Source of the DNA: Acidimicrobiia bacterium
GTDB taxonomy: Bacteria; Actinomycetota; Acidimicrobiia; Acidimicrobiales; Bin134
Reading direction: 5' to 3'
Assembly: GCA_022822905.1 (NCBI GenBank)
Contig: JAJDYE010000029.1
Span: forward strand, 124,001-188,000
DNA length: 64,000 nucleotides
Part shown: piece after piece, positions 1-8,901 of the stretch
Numbering within the stretch: position 1 is the stretch's first letter
Layout of the letters: each line of letters starts with the position of its first letter
Position numbers and translations under genes: made by a program
Notes under the pieces: generated by a model
What the model saw: only the letters and a program-made list of their open reading frames with translations
Told to the model about the DNA's origin: nothing
The model's database searches: none

Positions 1-433
1 CGCCGTCGCGGCCTCGGGGTATCCCGGCGCCCACCACGTCGCCGCCGGCTTCGGCCACCGCTTCCGATAGGCGCTTGGGCACCGCATTGAGCCGCTGGAG
101 CGCCGGCCCCTTCTCCCACACCAGTACCAGATCGGTGGTTTCCAACGGTTGCTCCAGATAGCTCAGCAGGGGGCCGAGCGAATCCACGGTGGAGAACCGG
201 CCCATCTCCCGGCCCACTACCACCCGCCGCTCGGTGAGGAACGGCGGGGTCTGAGCGGCGTCCACCAGCGGGGCGATGTGGTAGTCGTCGTCTTCTAGGT
301 AGGCGGCCTCGGTCAGCTCGGCCACCATCAGCGACCGGTCGCCGTCACCCACCAGATCAGCCACCCGGTCTCGCACCGCATTGGACAACAGCACCGCGTC
401 GTCGCCGTGAAACAGCACCACCGTGGCGCTCAT
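1..433 (-). CDS. holA: DNA polymerase III subunit delta (HolA), N-terminal part; 3' end runs off the window
   Basis: Reverse-strand translation from ATG at 433: MSATVVLFHGDDAVLLSNAVRDRVADLVGDGDRSLMVAELTEAAY...; conserved comEA-comEC-holA neighbourhood. Confidence 0.8.
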   Translation of the reverse strand, partial: MSATVVLFHGDDAVLLSNAVRDRVADLVGDGDRSLMVAELTEAAYLEDDDYHIAPLVDAAQTPPFLTERRVVVGREMGRFSTVDSLGPLLSYLEQPLETTDLVLVWEKGPALQRLNAVPKRLSEAVAEAGGDVVGAGIPRGRDG

Positions 434-468
434 TGGGAATCCTCCACACACTGAAAGGAGGCGCTCAT
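430..468 (-). CDS. Candidate micro-ORF (12 aa, MSASFQCVEDSQ) bridging to holA start
   Basis: Starts in ATGA overlap with preceding micro-ORF and ends in ATGA overlap with holA ATG; GGAGG Shine-Dalgarno-like motif before holA lies inside it. Confidence 0.35.
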   Translation of the reverse strand: MSASFQCVEDSQ

Positions 469-503
469 TGGGGGAGCTCCCAGCCGGTGATGGGCGCGCT
501 CAT
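465..503 (-). CDS. Candidate micro-ORF (12 aa, MSAPITGWELPQ) bridging folP stop and the next micro-ORF
   Basis: ATG overlaps folP stop (ATGA); its TGA overlaps the next ATG (CAATGAGCGCC). Translation not demonstrated. Confidence 0.35.
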   Translation of the reverse strand: MSAPITGWELPQ

Positions 504-1342
504 GAGTGATTCCGCTGTTGTTGGAGGAGGGCGCTCATGAAGTCGGCCACCCGGCGGGTGCCGGCCACGTCATGGGCTCGGAGAATCCGACTGCCCAGCC
601 CGACGCCCAGCGCGTGGGCCGCCAGCGTGGCCTCCCGTCGGTTGCCCACCTCGGTTCCGGTCAGCGCCCCCAAAAAGCCCTTGTTGGACACCGACAGAAA
701 CACCGGATAGCCCAATTCCACCAACTCCTGAGACCGGCGAAGCAGTTCGGCCGACATCTCGGGGGTCTTGCCCAGATCGTGGCCGGCGTCGAGCATGATC
801 CGCTGCGGGGGGATCCCCGCGTCCACCGCCCACTGAGCCCGCTCCGACAAGAATCGGCTCACCTCCCCCACCAGTTCGTCGTACACCGGCTCGGGATCGG
901 CCACCCTGGGAGCGAGGCGTACGTGGCAGGCCACCACCGAGGCTCCTGCTGCCGAGGCTTCATGGAGGAAATCGGGGTCGGCGAATCCGCTGATGTCGTT
1001 GCCCACCACCGCCCCGGCGGCGTAGCTCTCCCGGGCCACCGAGGCCCGCCAAGTGTCCACCGAGATGGGCAGGTCGAAGCGCTTCCGCAGCGCCTCGATA
1101 GCCGGTACCACCCGGTCCATCTCCTCTTCCTCGGTAACCTCGGGGCCGGGACCAGCTTTCACCCCGCCAACGTCCAAGAAGTCGGCCCCCTCGGCCACCA
1201 GCTCCTCGGCTTTGGCCAAGAAAGCGTCGAAGTCCCAGTACTGGCCAGCGTCATAGAAAGAGTCGGGCGTGCGATTCAAAATGCCCATGACCAGGGCACG
1301 GGTGGTCACGTCATAGCGATGCGGCCCCAGCTCCACGATCAC
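500..1342 (-). CDS. folP: Dihydropteroate synthase
   Basis: MGILNRTPDSFYDAG, DVGGVKAGPG, ISVDTW, GND motifs typical of the DHPS family; GTG start. Confidence 0.9.
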   Translation of the reverse strand: MIVELGPHRYDVTTRALVMGILNRTPDSFYDAGQYWDFDAFLAKAEELVAEGADFLDVGGVKAGPGPEVTEEEEMDRVVPAIEALRKRFDLPISVDTWRASVARESYAAGAVVGNDISGFADPDFLHEASAAGASVVACHVRLAPRVADPEPVYDELVGEVSRFLSERAQWAVDAGIPPQRIMLDAGHDLGKTPEMSAELLRRSQELVELGYPVFLSVSNKGFLGALTGTEVGNRREATLAAHALGVGLGSRILRAHDVAGTRRVADFMSALLQQQRNHS

Positions 1343-1352
1343 GCAGGCGACG

Positions 1353-3140
1353 CTACACCGCGCCGGTGACGATTTGGGATGCCAGCGGAGTGACCGCCAC
1401 TGCCAGGCGGGGATCGTGGGAAGTCACTTCTACAACGAGGCTGCCGATCAGGATTTGCTGGCCACTGCGGAAGGTTCGGGCGCCTCCGATGCGGTGGGCG
1501 GGTGGGGCGATGATTGTGCCTACGTACATGCGCTCTTGTAGCGAACGGATCTGGTCGCGCTGGGACTTGGTTCCCCGGTCGGCTACTGCCAAATCCACCG
1601 CGCCGACTCCGGCCCGGCGCAGGTCTTCCAGCAGCCGCTCGGTTGAGCGGCTGGGTCCGAGCACGACCACCACGGTCTGGTGGTGGCGCCACACCTCGAC
1701 TCCGGAGTCGAGCACGGTGTGGAACGGCGGGTCGGCTGTCCGCAGGGCCACCGCTGGCACCAGCAGCGCGGCAGCCAGACCGACAGCGGCCGCGGCGCGC
1801 AGAACGCGTCGGCGGGCCAGCCACCAGACCCCGGCGCCGATGGCCACCGCGATCAAATGGGGCGTCCGCAGCTCGCCGAGCCGGGCTGATGCCGACCAGC
1901 CGGCCACCCCCTGGATCCAGCCGATGCCCAGGTCGGTGGGCCAGTGGATGGCCTGAGCCAACGGTCCTCCCACCAGCCCGGCCACCAGTCCGGCCGAGAG
2001 GCTCCACATCATGATCGGCCCGGCCACCGGGGCGGCCAGCAGGTTGGCCGGCAGCGAGGCCACCGGCACTCCGCCGAATGTGGCGATCAGCAGGGGCGCC
2101 ACGGCCAACTGCGCCGACACCGTCACCGCCAGAGCGTCGGCCAGCAGCCGAGGTCCCCGCAGGCGCTCGGCCAGACGGGGGGCCCACAGGATGATGCCCG
2201 TCGAAGCGGCCACCGACAGCCGAAACGCCACCGAGTGCACCAGCAGCGGATCGACCAACACCAACAGGGCCACGGCCAGGGCCAGCACCCGGCGGCTGGA
2301 CGCCTCCCGGCCCAACAAAGTGGCGGTGGCCGCGATGGCCGCCATGACCGAGGCCCTCAGCACCGACGGCTCAAACCGGGTGACCAGGGCGAAGAAGCCG
2401 ATGGCCGCGAGGGTGAGCACCCAGCGGCCCCGGTAGTCGAACCGCTCGATCAGGGGTCGGGCCAGGATTAGAACGAAGGCCACGTTCTGGCCCGATACGG
2501 CCAGCAAGTGGGTGAGGCCCGCGGCCCGGAAGTCGTCGGACACCACCGGCGACTGGTGGCGGTCGTCGCCGTAGGACAGCCCGGTGAACAGAGCGAGGCG
2601 GTCGTCGTCCAGGGTCTGAGCGCCTCGGGCGATGGTGCGTCGCAGCCCATTGGCCATCCGATAGGGAAAGGGCCCATCCCGATAATCATGAACCTGGTCG
2701 ATGTTCAGCCGATTGGCCACGTGGCGGGCCGCTTGGTAGATGGGCAGGGGCAGGATTGGGCGGATGCTTCCGGTGATGCTGATGCGGTCCCCGGCCAGTC
2801 GGTCGCCCAGGTCTCGGGCGGCGCGCCCGTAGGCCCACGCCTCGTAGCGCCTCCCCTCCGCCTGCACGGAAACCCGCATCCCCTCGCCCACCGGCACCGG
2901 ATCGGACACCAGGGAGGCTTCGCCCTCGAAGACTGCGGGCTCCAGCGGATCGAGTCCCGCCCAGGCCCTCGCTCCCAGCGAAGAACTCAGCAGCAACACG
3001 CCAACCACCAGCACCCACGGCTTATGGACAACCAAGGCCGCTGCTACCAGGGCAATCGCCGGAATCAGCGGGACGGCCGCCGACCACCAAGCGCCGGCCA
3101 TGGCGGCAATGGCCAGTGCCACCGCGTGGCGGTCACTCAC
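1353..3140 (-). CDS. comEC: ComEC/Rec2 family DNA uptake protein
   Basis: GLSYGDDR...GLTHLLAVSGQNVAFV motif, multiple TM segments, next to comEA. Confidence 0.9.
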   Translation of the reverse strand: MSDRHAVALAIAAMAGAWWSAAVPLIPAIALVAAALVVHKPWVLVVGVLLLSSSLGARAWAGLDPLEPAVFEGEASLVSDPVPVGEGMRVSVQAEGRRYEAWAYGRAARDLGDRLAGDRISITGSIRPILPLPIYQAARHVANRLNIDQVHDYRDGPFPYRMANGLRRTIARGAQTLDDDRLALFTGLSYGDDRHQSPVVSDDFRAAGLTHLLAVSGQNVAFVLILARPLIERFDYRGRWVLTLAAIGFFALVTRFEPSVLRASVMAAIAATATLLGREASSRRVLALAVALLVLVDPLLVHSVAFRLSVAASTGIILWAPRLAERLRGPRLLADALAVTVSAQLAVAPLLIATFGGVPVASLPANLLAAPVAGPIMMWSLSAGLVAGLVGGPLAQAIHWPTDLGIGWIQGVAGWSASARLGELRTPHLIAVAIGAGVWWLARRRVLRAAAAVGLAAALLVPAVALRTADPPFHTVLDSGVEVWRHHQTVVVVLGPSRSTERLLEDLRRAGVGAVDLAVADRGTKSQRDQIRSLQERMYVGTIIAPPAHRIGGARTFRSGQQILIGSLVVEVTSHDPRLAVAVTPLASQIVTGAV

Positions 3141-3820
3141 ACTGCGACCAAGTCGCGGATCTGCTCCAGCTTGGCCGGGCCGATGCCGGACACGGCCAGC
3201 AGCCCGTCTACCGAGGCAAACCCGCCGATGCGCTGGCGATGCTCGACAATGGCCGCAGCCGTGGCCGGTCCCACCCCGGGCAGCGACTCAAGCTGTTCGG
3301 CAGTGGCGGTGTTGAGGTTCAGAGGCCCGGATCGAACCGACACCCCACCGTCCGCCAGCCCGCTTCCCCCTATGGGAGCGGGCACGGTGGTCTCGCCCAC
3401 GCGGAGGAAATAAACCCATTCCCCGTCGGACAGCGGAGCAGCAAGATTCACTCGGTTGTGGTCGGCGTCGGCGGTCAATCCCCCGGCCGCCTCCACCAAG
3501 TCGAATACCCGGGCCTCGCCCCGAAAGAGGTACACCCCGGGGGCGCGGACCGCGCCGGCGGCGTGTACCAAGATCGTCGTCGCCTCGGCAGCAGGAGTCG
3601 AGCGGGCGGGCAGCGGCGTTGCCATGGGAATCACTGCCTCGGGCCGAGGAGCGCTGCTAGCCCCCGCCATCAGATAGGCCGCCACCGCAATGGCGGCCAC
3701 CAGTCCGCCGCCGACCATCAACAGCCGGGGCCCGGTGATCAAGTGCCGGTAGTCATCCACCATCTCCCTGACCCTCTCTGCGGGGGTCAGCCGGGGAGGC
3801 GGCAATGAGGAGTCTTCCAT
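3137..3820 (-). CDS. comEA: ComEA family helix-hairpin-helix DNA-binding protein
   Basis: N-terminal TM, SLBB-like domain, C-terminal LNLNTATAEQLESLPGVGPATAAAIVEHR HhH motif. Confidence 0.9.
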   Translation of the reverse strand: MEDSSLPPPRLTPAERVREMVDDYRHLITGPRLLMVGGGLVAAIAVAAYLMAGASSAPRPEAVIPMATPLPARSTPAAEATTILVHAAGAVRAPGVYLFRGEARVFDLVEAAGGLTADADHNRVNLAAPLSDGEWVYFLRVGETTVPAPIGGSGLADGGVSVRSGPLNLNTATAEQLESLPGVGPATAAAIVEHRQRIGGFASVDGLLAVSGIGPAKLEQIRDLVAV

Positions 3821-3896
3821 TGGCCCGTCCGGGCGCGGCGCGCTATGCCAGTGGCGGGGGAAGCGGCTTCAGGGTATCAGCCGAAAATCAGAATCG

Positions 3897-3914
3897 ACAG
3901 GGCCGACGCCCTGT
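3897..3914. terminator. Perfect 7-bp-stem hairpin ACAGGGC-CGAC-GCCCTGT downstream of the thioredoxin-TPR gene
   Basis: Inverted repeat read directly; no U-tract, so terminator role is uncertain. Confidence 0.3.
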
Positions 3915-3934
3915 ACCCGGCTGCCTGCGGCAGC

Positions 3935-4639
3935 TCAGTAGAGCTGGGTGGTGAGGCGACGGCGGTAGACGGAGGTGCGGGGATCGTCGGAGCCCATGAT
4001 CTCCAATAAGTCCACGAACTCCTGGCGGGCGTCGGGATCGGCCTTCACCCGGCCCAGCAGATCGTCGAGCCGGGCCTCGACATCCCCATTGTCGGCCCCG
4101 CCGCCGGTGCGGGCCAGCGCGGCCACTCGGCGGACCTCGGCGGTCTCGGGGATCCGCTCCAGTAAATCGAGGGCTTCGGTGCCCCGGCCATCAGCCACCA
4201 TCAACTCGGCCAGCCCCACCACGGCGCCCTCGTGGTCGGCGTCTAGCTCCAATGCCCGCCGCAGAGAGGCCTCGTCGCCAGCGGCCACCAGAGCCTCCAC
4301 CTCGCTCTCCTGTTCGGTGGGAATCAGACCCTGCACGAACTGGGCTACCGCGGCCTCTCCCTGGGCGCCGATGAACCCGTCGACCACCTTGCCGTCGCGC
4401 ATGGCGTACACCGCGGGGATGCTCTGGACCTGAAAGGCCTGAGCAGTCTGGGGGTTGTCGTCCACGTTGACTTTGGCCAGCTCCACCGCCCCGCCGGTGG
4501 CCGCCACTGCCTGCTCCAGAATCGGCCCGAGCGTTTTGCACGGCCCGCACCACGGCGCCCACAGGTCCACCACCACCGCCACGGTGTGGGAGCGCTCGAC
4601 CACTTCAGTGGTGAACGTCGCATCAGTCACATCGGCCAT
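3935..4639 (-). CDS. Thioredoxin-domain co-chaperone with C-terminal TPR-like region (CnoX/YbbN-like)
   Basis: WAPWCGPCKTLGPILEQAV active site followed by helical repeats. Confidence 0.8.
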   Translation of the reverse strand: MADVTDATFTTEVVERSHTVAVVVDLWAPWCGPCKTLGPILEQAVAATGGAVELAKVNVDDNPQTAQAFQVQSIPAVYAMRDGKVVDGFIGAQGEAAVAQFVQGLIPTEQESEVEALVAAGDEASLRRALELDADHEGAVVGLAELMVADGRGTEALDLLERIPETAEVRRVAALARTGGGADNGDVEARLDDLLGRVKADPDARQEFVDLLEIMGSDDPRTSVYRRRLTTQLY

Positions 4640-4686
4640 CGGCTACCTCTCATCGAACCAGATTGAACGCTAGCGTGACCTCTCGC

Positions 4687-5721
4687 ATGGACCACATCCG
4701 AGGCATCCAGCACGACGCGGTCAGCGCGTGGTTCGAGGCCAACGTGCCCGGCGTCGCCCTGCCGCTGACGTTCGAGCTGATTGCCGGTGGGCATTCCAAC
4801 CTCACCTTCAAGGCCACCGATGCCGACGGCCGGCGTTACGTGCTGCGCCGGCCGCCGCTGTACCAGGTGCTGGCCACCGCCCACGACATGGGCCGAGAGC
4901 ACAAGATCATCGCCGCTCTAGCCGATACCGACGTGCCGGTGCCCCAAGCCTTCGGGTTGTGCGAAGACGAAGAGGTAAACGAGCGCCCCTTCTACGTCAT
5001 GGACTTTGTGGACGGGACGGTGGTGCGCAACCGCAAGCACGCGGCCGCGTTGGCCCCTGAGGTGCGCTGGACCGCCTCCCAGTCGATTGCCGAGACGCTG
5101 GCCCACATCCACGCAGTTGACGTGGACGAGGTGGGGCTGGGCGATCTAGGGCGCAAGGAGGACTACATAGCCCGCCAGCTCCGGCGCTGGCTGCGCCAGT
5201 TCGAGGAGTCCAAGACCCAAGACCGCCCCCAGATCCAGGAGGTTCACGACCACCTAGTGGCCCGCATCCCCGAACAAGGCCAAGCCGGGATCGTCCACGG
5301 CGACTACCGCTTGGACAACTGCATGCTGAGCGATGAAGGCGAAGTGCTGGCCGTGCTCGACTGGGAGCTGTGCACCTTGGGCGATCGCAACGCCGACGTG
5401 GCCCAGCTTCTGGTGTATTGGGCTGAGCCCGATGATTCGGAATTCGCGTTGGACGATCCCCCCACCGGCGAGGCCGGATTCGCCAGCCGAGCCGAGATGT
5501 TCGACCTCTACTCGGAGGTGTCCGGGCGCGAAATAGACAACTTCGGGTACTACATGGCCTTCGGCTATTGGAAGCTGGCCTGCATCCTGGAGGGCGTCTA
5601 CAGCCGGTACGTGGGCGGGGCCATGGGCGACAAGGCGCCGCCACAGGGGGCCGAAAGCTTCGTTGCCCGGGTGGATGCACTGGTTGAAATGGCCACATCG
5701 GCCGCGGAGCAAGTGGCATGA
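4687..5721 (+). CDS. Phosphotransferase family protein (APH/ACAD10-11 kinase-like)
   Basis: GGHSNLTFKATD, GIVHGDYRLDNCMLSDEGEVLAVLDWELCTLGD; ORF extends to 4663 but ATG at 4687 preferred. Confidence 0.8.
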   Translation: MDHIRGIQHDAVSAWFEANVPGVALPLTFELIAGGHSNLTFKATDADGRRYVLRRPPLYQVLATAHDMGREHKIIAALADTDVPVPQAFGLCEDEEVNERPFYVMDFVDGTVVRNRKHAAALAPEVRWTASQSIAETLAHIHAVDVDEVGLGDLGRKEDYIARQLRRWLRQFEESKTQDRPQIQEVHDHLVARIPEQGQAGIVHGDYRLDNCMLSDEGEVLAVLDWELCTLGDRNADVAQLLVYWAEPDDSEFALDDPPTGEAGFASRAEMFDLYSEVSGREIDNFGYYMAFGYWKLACILEGVYSRYVGGAMGDKAPPQGAESFVARVDALVEMATSAAEQVA

Positions 5722-6587
5722 GCAGCGAACTGGTCGCCGTGTACCAAGAGCCCGACCTGGCCGATCCCGTGCTGGTGGTGGCCTTGGACGGATGGGTGGA
5801 TGCCGGTTTCGGCATGCGCAACGCCACCGAGATCATGGTGCGGGGTGACGACGCCGTGCTGGTGGCCAGCTTCGATGCCGATCTGCTGGTGGATCACCGA
5901 GCCCGCCGCCCCACCATGACGGTTCGAGACGGCCGGGTGGATGAGATCAGCTGGCCGAACATCCGCCTCCAGCAGATCAGCGACCTGGACCAGCGGACGT
6001 TCCTGATGCTCCACGGACCGGAACCCGATTTTCGCTGGCAGGCATTCTGCACAGCCGTTGACGAGCTGGTGCAGCAGCTGGGAGTAGCTCGAGTAGTGTC
6101 TTTAGGGGCGTATCCCGCTGCGGTGCCCCATACCCGGCCGGTGCGACTGTCGGCCACCGGCACCTCCCAAGACCTGATCGAGCAGTTCGGATCTCCGGCC
6201 GGCACCCTGGAGGTACCCGCTGGGATCAGCGCGGCATTGGCCAAGCGATTCGAGGCCGCCGGACTGGAAACGGTGTCGGTATGGGCGCAGGTGCCCCACT
6301 ATGCGTCCGGCTCCCCGTTCCCTGCCGCCACCGCGGCGCTGTTCCAGGGTCTTCGAACCGTTGCTGACCTGCGGTTTGACCCCGCGCCGCTGATTGCCGA
6401 GGGGTTGGAGGTTTCCCGCCGGCTTGACACCATGATCGCCCAAAACTCCAGCCATAAGCGCCTGCTCGGCCAGCTGGAAAGCGCCTACGACACCAGCATG
6501 GGAGAGTCGGGCGAGGAAATACCCACCGGCGACGAGCTGGCCGAAGAGCTAGAGCGCTTCTTGCGCGACCAAGACGAATCCAAGTGA
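5718..6587 (+). CDS. PAC2 family protein
   Basis: LVVALDGWVDAGFGMRNATEIM, PHTRPVRLSATG; ATGA overlap with the upstream gene. Confidence 0.75.
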   Translation: MSSELVAVYQEPDLADPVLVVALDGWVDAGFGMRNATEIMVRGDDAVLVASFDADLLVDHRARRPTMTVRDGRVDEISWPNIRLQQISDLDQRTFLMLHGPEPDFRWQAFCTAVDELVQQLGVARVVSLGAYPAAVPHTRPVRLSATGTSQDLIEQFGSPAGTLEVPAGISAALAKRFEAAGLETVSVWAQVPHYASGSPFPAATAALFQGLRTVADLRFDPAPLIAEGLEVSRRLDTMIAQNSSHKRLLGQLESAYDTSMGESGEEIPTGDELAEELERFLRDQDESK

Positions 6588-6615
6588 CCCCGACCCCCAC
6601 CCGAGAGGACAGAGC

Positions 6616-7668
6616 ATGAAGCTAGACGGAGGCCTCGTTACCAGAGCGTCCAGAAAGGGCTCGGTTGGACCCTTAGGGGATGCCGCCGAAAACGCCCGCA
6701 ACTTGGAGGCCGCCGGCTACGACGGGATCTGGTCGGCCGAGCTCGACCACGACCCGTTCCTGCCGCTGGTTCTGGCCGCCGAGCACACCAGCCGCATTCA
6801 GCTCGGCACCTCGATTGCGGTGTCATTCGCCCGCAACCCGATGATCTTGGCCAACATAGGGTGGGACCTTCAGGCCTATTCCAGCGGGCGTTTCATTCTC
6901 GGCCTGGGCTCGCAGATAAAGCCCCACATCACCAAGCGATTCTCCATGCCCTGGTCTCACCCCGCCGCCCGCATGAAGGAGATGATCGACGCCATCAAGG
7001 CCATTTGGGACTGCTGGGAGACCGGGGAGAAGCTGAGCTTTCGGGGCGAGTTCTATCAACACACCCTCATGACGCCGATGTTCAGCCCCGGCGCCAATCC
7101 CTTCGGCCCACCCCCCATCCATCTAGCCGCGGTGGGCGACCTCATGACCGAGGCGGCCGGCGAGTCGTCCGACGGCTGGATCAGCCACGGGTTCACCACC
7201 CCGAGCTATGTGCGGGAGGTGTCGCTGCCCGCACTCGAGCGCGGGGCCGCTAAAGCAGGCCGCGATCCCATGGACATCGAGGTGTCGATGCCCGTGTTCA
7301 TTGTCACCGGCGAAACCGAGGAGGAGATGGCCTCGGCGGCCCAAGCGGCCCGCCAGCAGCTGGCCTTCTACGGTTCCACCCCCGCATACCGCCCGGTGCT
7401 CGAGCACCACGGCTGGGGCGATGCCCAAGACGAGCTGAACCGCATGTCCAAGCAGGGCCAGTGGGTTGAGATGGCCGACGTGATCGACGACACCATGCTG
7501 GAAACTTTTGGCGTGGTGGCCGAGCCCCAGAACCTGGCCAGCGGCGTGGCGGCCAGCTACGGCGGGCTTATCGACCGCATGTCGTTCGGTCAGGGTCTCC
7601 GTGCCAACGGACCCTGGGGCGAGGTGCGCGAGGCCCTACGGGCCATTCCGGGCCGTTCACATCAATAG
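6616..7668 (+). CDS. LLM-class (luciferase-like, F420-dependent) oxidoreductase, TIGR03617-like
   Basis: GYDGIWSAELDHDPFLPLVLAAEHTSRIQLGTSIAVSFARNPM; FILGLGSQIKPHITKRFSMPW. Confidence 0.85.
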   Translation: MKLDGGLVTRASRKGSVGPLGDAAENARNLEAAGYDGIWSAELDHDPFLPLVLAAEHTSRIQLGTSIAVSFARNPMILANIGWDLQAYSSGRFILGLGSQIKPHITKRFSMPWSHPAARMKEMIDAIKAIWDCWETGEKLSFRGEFYQHTLMTPMFSPGANPFGPPPIHLAAVGDLMTEAAGESSDGWISHGFTTPSYVREVSLPALERGAAKAGRDPMDIEVSMPVFIVTGETEEEMASAAQAARQQLAFYGSTPAYRPVLEHHGWGDAQDELNRMSKQGQWVEMADVIDDTMLETFGVVAEPQNLASGVAASYGGLIDRMSFGQGLRANGPWGEVREALRAIPGRSHQ

Positions 7669-7693
7669 AGCCGCCGCAATAGAGTCTCCTGCT

Positions 7694-8881
7694 ATGGATG
7701 CGCAGGAGCCGTCGGACTACCACGAGGGGTTGGCCCAAGCCGAAGAGGCGGCAATCAACCCCCACAAGGAGTGGGACCGGGGCCGAGCCGAACCCCACGA
7801 GGTGCGCGACGACGGCTTCGGCGGGCGCATCCTGAACCTGTACCGCCGCGACCACACCGAGGCGGTGCTGCGCAACAGCGCGGTGTTCTCCACCCGGGTG
7901 GTCGCCGAGTCGATGACCCCGTTCATGGGACCGCTGATGCTGGGCATGGACGGCGACGAGCACACCGCTTATCGGGGGCTGGTGTCCCCCGCGTTCCGGT
8001 CGTCGGCACTGGCCCGATGGGAGACAGAGCTGGTAGCGCCCATCGTCAATGAGCTGCTCGACGGCATCGCCCTTCGGGGGCGGGCCGATCTGGTGGCCGA
8101 GCTGACCCAGCGGTTCCCCACCAGGGTGATCGCCGGGATCATGGGGGTGCCGCTGGACGACGCCGACCAGTTCCGGCTGTGGTCCGAACAGGTAAGCGCC
8201 GGGCCGCTTTATCCCGAGCCGGGCCATGCCGCCTCACAAGCGATGCGCGACTACCTCCACCCCATCGTGGAAGACCGCAAGAAGAACCCTAAAGACGACC
8301 TGATCAGCGACATCATCCACTCCGAGATCAACGGGCAGCGTCTCGACGACGAGCACATCTACGGGTTCCTGCGGCTGCTGATGCCCGCGGGGGCCGAGAC
8401 CACCTCCCGGGAGATGGGCATCGCCTTGGCCGTGCTTTTGACCCACGAGGGTTGGATCGACCGCCTCAAAGCTGACTGGTCACTGCTGGATCAGGTTATC
8501 GAGGAAACCCTGCGATGGGAGAGCTCGGCGCCGCTGGCCACCCGGGAGGCCACCGAGGACATCGAGTTGGACGGCTGCCCCATCCCGGCCGGCACCCGAC
8601 TCATGATGACCATGACGTCGGCCAACCGCGACGAGCGAGTGTATGACGACGGCGCACGCTGGAATCCCGACCGTGAGCAGCCCGTTCCCCACATGGCATT
8701 CGGCTGGGGACGGCACCTGTGCCTGGGCATGCACTTGGCCCGCCTGGAGATGCGGGTGGCTCTGCCGGCCATCATCGAGCGCCTCCCGGGCCTGCGCCTC
8801 GACCCCGACGCCGACCCGCCGCTAATCCGGGGGGTGGCGTTCCGCGGCCCCGAAGAGCTTCACGTGGTTTGGGACGTCTGA
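7694..8881 (+). CDS. Cytochrome P450
   Basis: AGAETTSREMG, ETLRWESSAPLATREATEDIELDG, FGWGRHLCLGMHLARLEMR haem-binding loop; ATG at 7694. Confidence 0.9.
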   Translation: MDAQEPSDYHEGLAQAEEAAINPHKEWDRGRAEPHEVRDDGFGGRILNLYRRDHTEAVLRNSAVFSTRVVAESMTPFMGPLMLGMDGDEHTAYRGLVSPAFRSSALARWETELVAPIVNELLDGIALRGRADLVAELTQRFPTRVIAGIMGVPLDDADQFRLWSEQVSAGPLYPEPGHAASQAMRDYLHPIVEDRKKNPKDDLISDIIHSEINGQRLDDEHIYGFLRLLMPAGAETTSREMGIALAVLLTHEGWIDRLKADWSLLDQVIEETLRWESSAPLATREATEDIELDGCPIPAGTRLMMTMTSANRDERVYDDGARWNPDREQPVPHMAFGWGRHLCLGMHLARLEMRVALPAIIERLPGLRLDPDADPPLIRGVAFRGPEELHVVWDV

Positions 8882-8901
8882 GCGGCGCTGATAGAGGCCC
8901 G

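Larger units (their letters stand above)
430..538 (-). repeat. Tandem repeat, period exactly 35 bp, 4 units (GCTCAT at 428, 463, 498, 533) across the folP 3' end / holA start
   Basis: Each unit carries ATGAGCGC(C/G) on the minus strand; units are otherwise strongly diverged (about 57% identity between two of them) with no length change. Confidence 0.85.

Noticed and set aside
3930-4700. Possible phage or toxin content next to the thioredoxin gene
   Set aside because: All ORFs other than the CnoX-like gene are shadow frames.
7663-7684. 14-bp-period repeat CAATAGAG x2 at the LLM/P450 junction
   Set aside because: Only 8 bp shared; could be chance, so not counted as a junction duplication.
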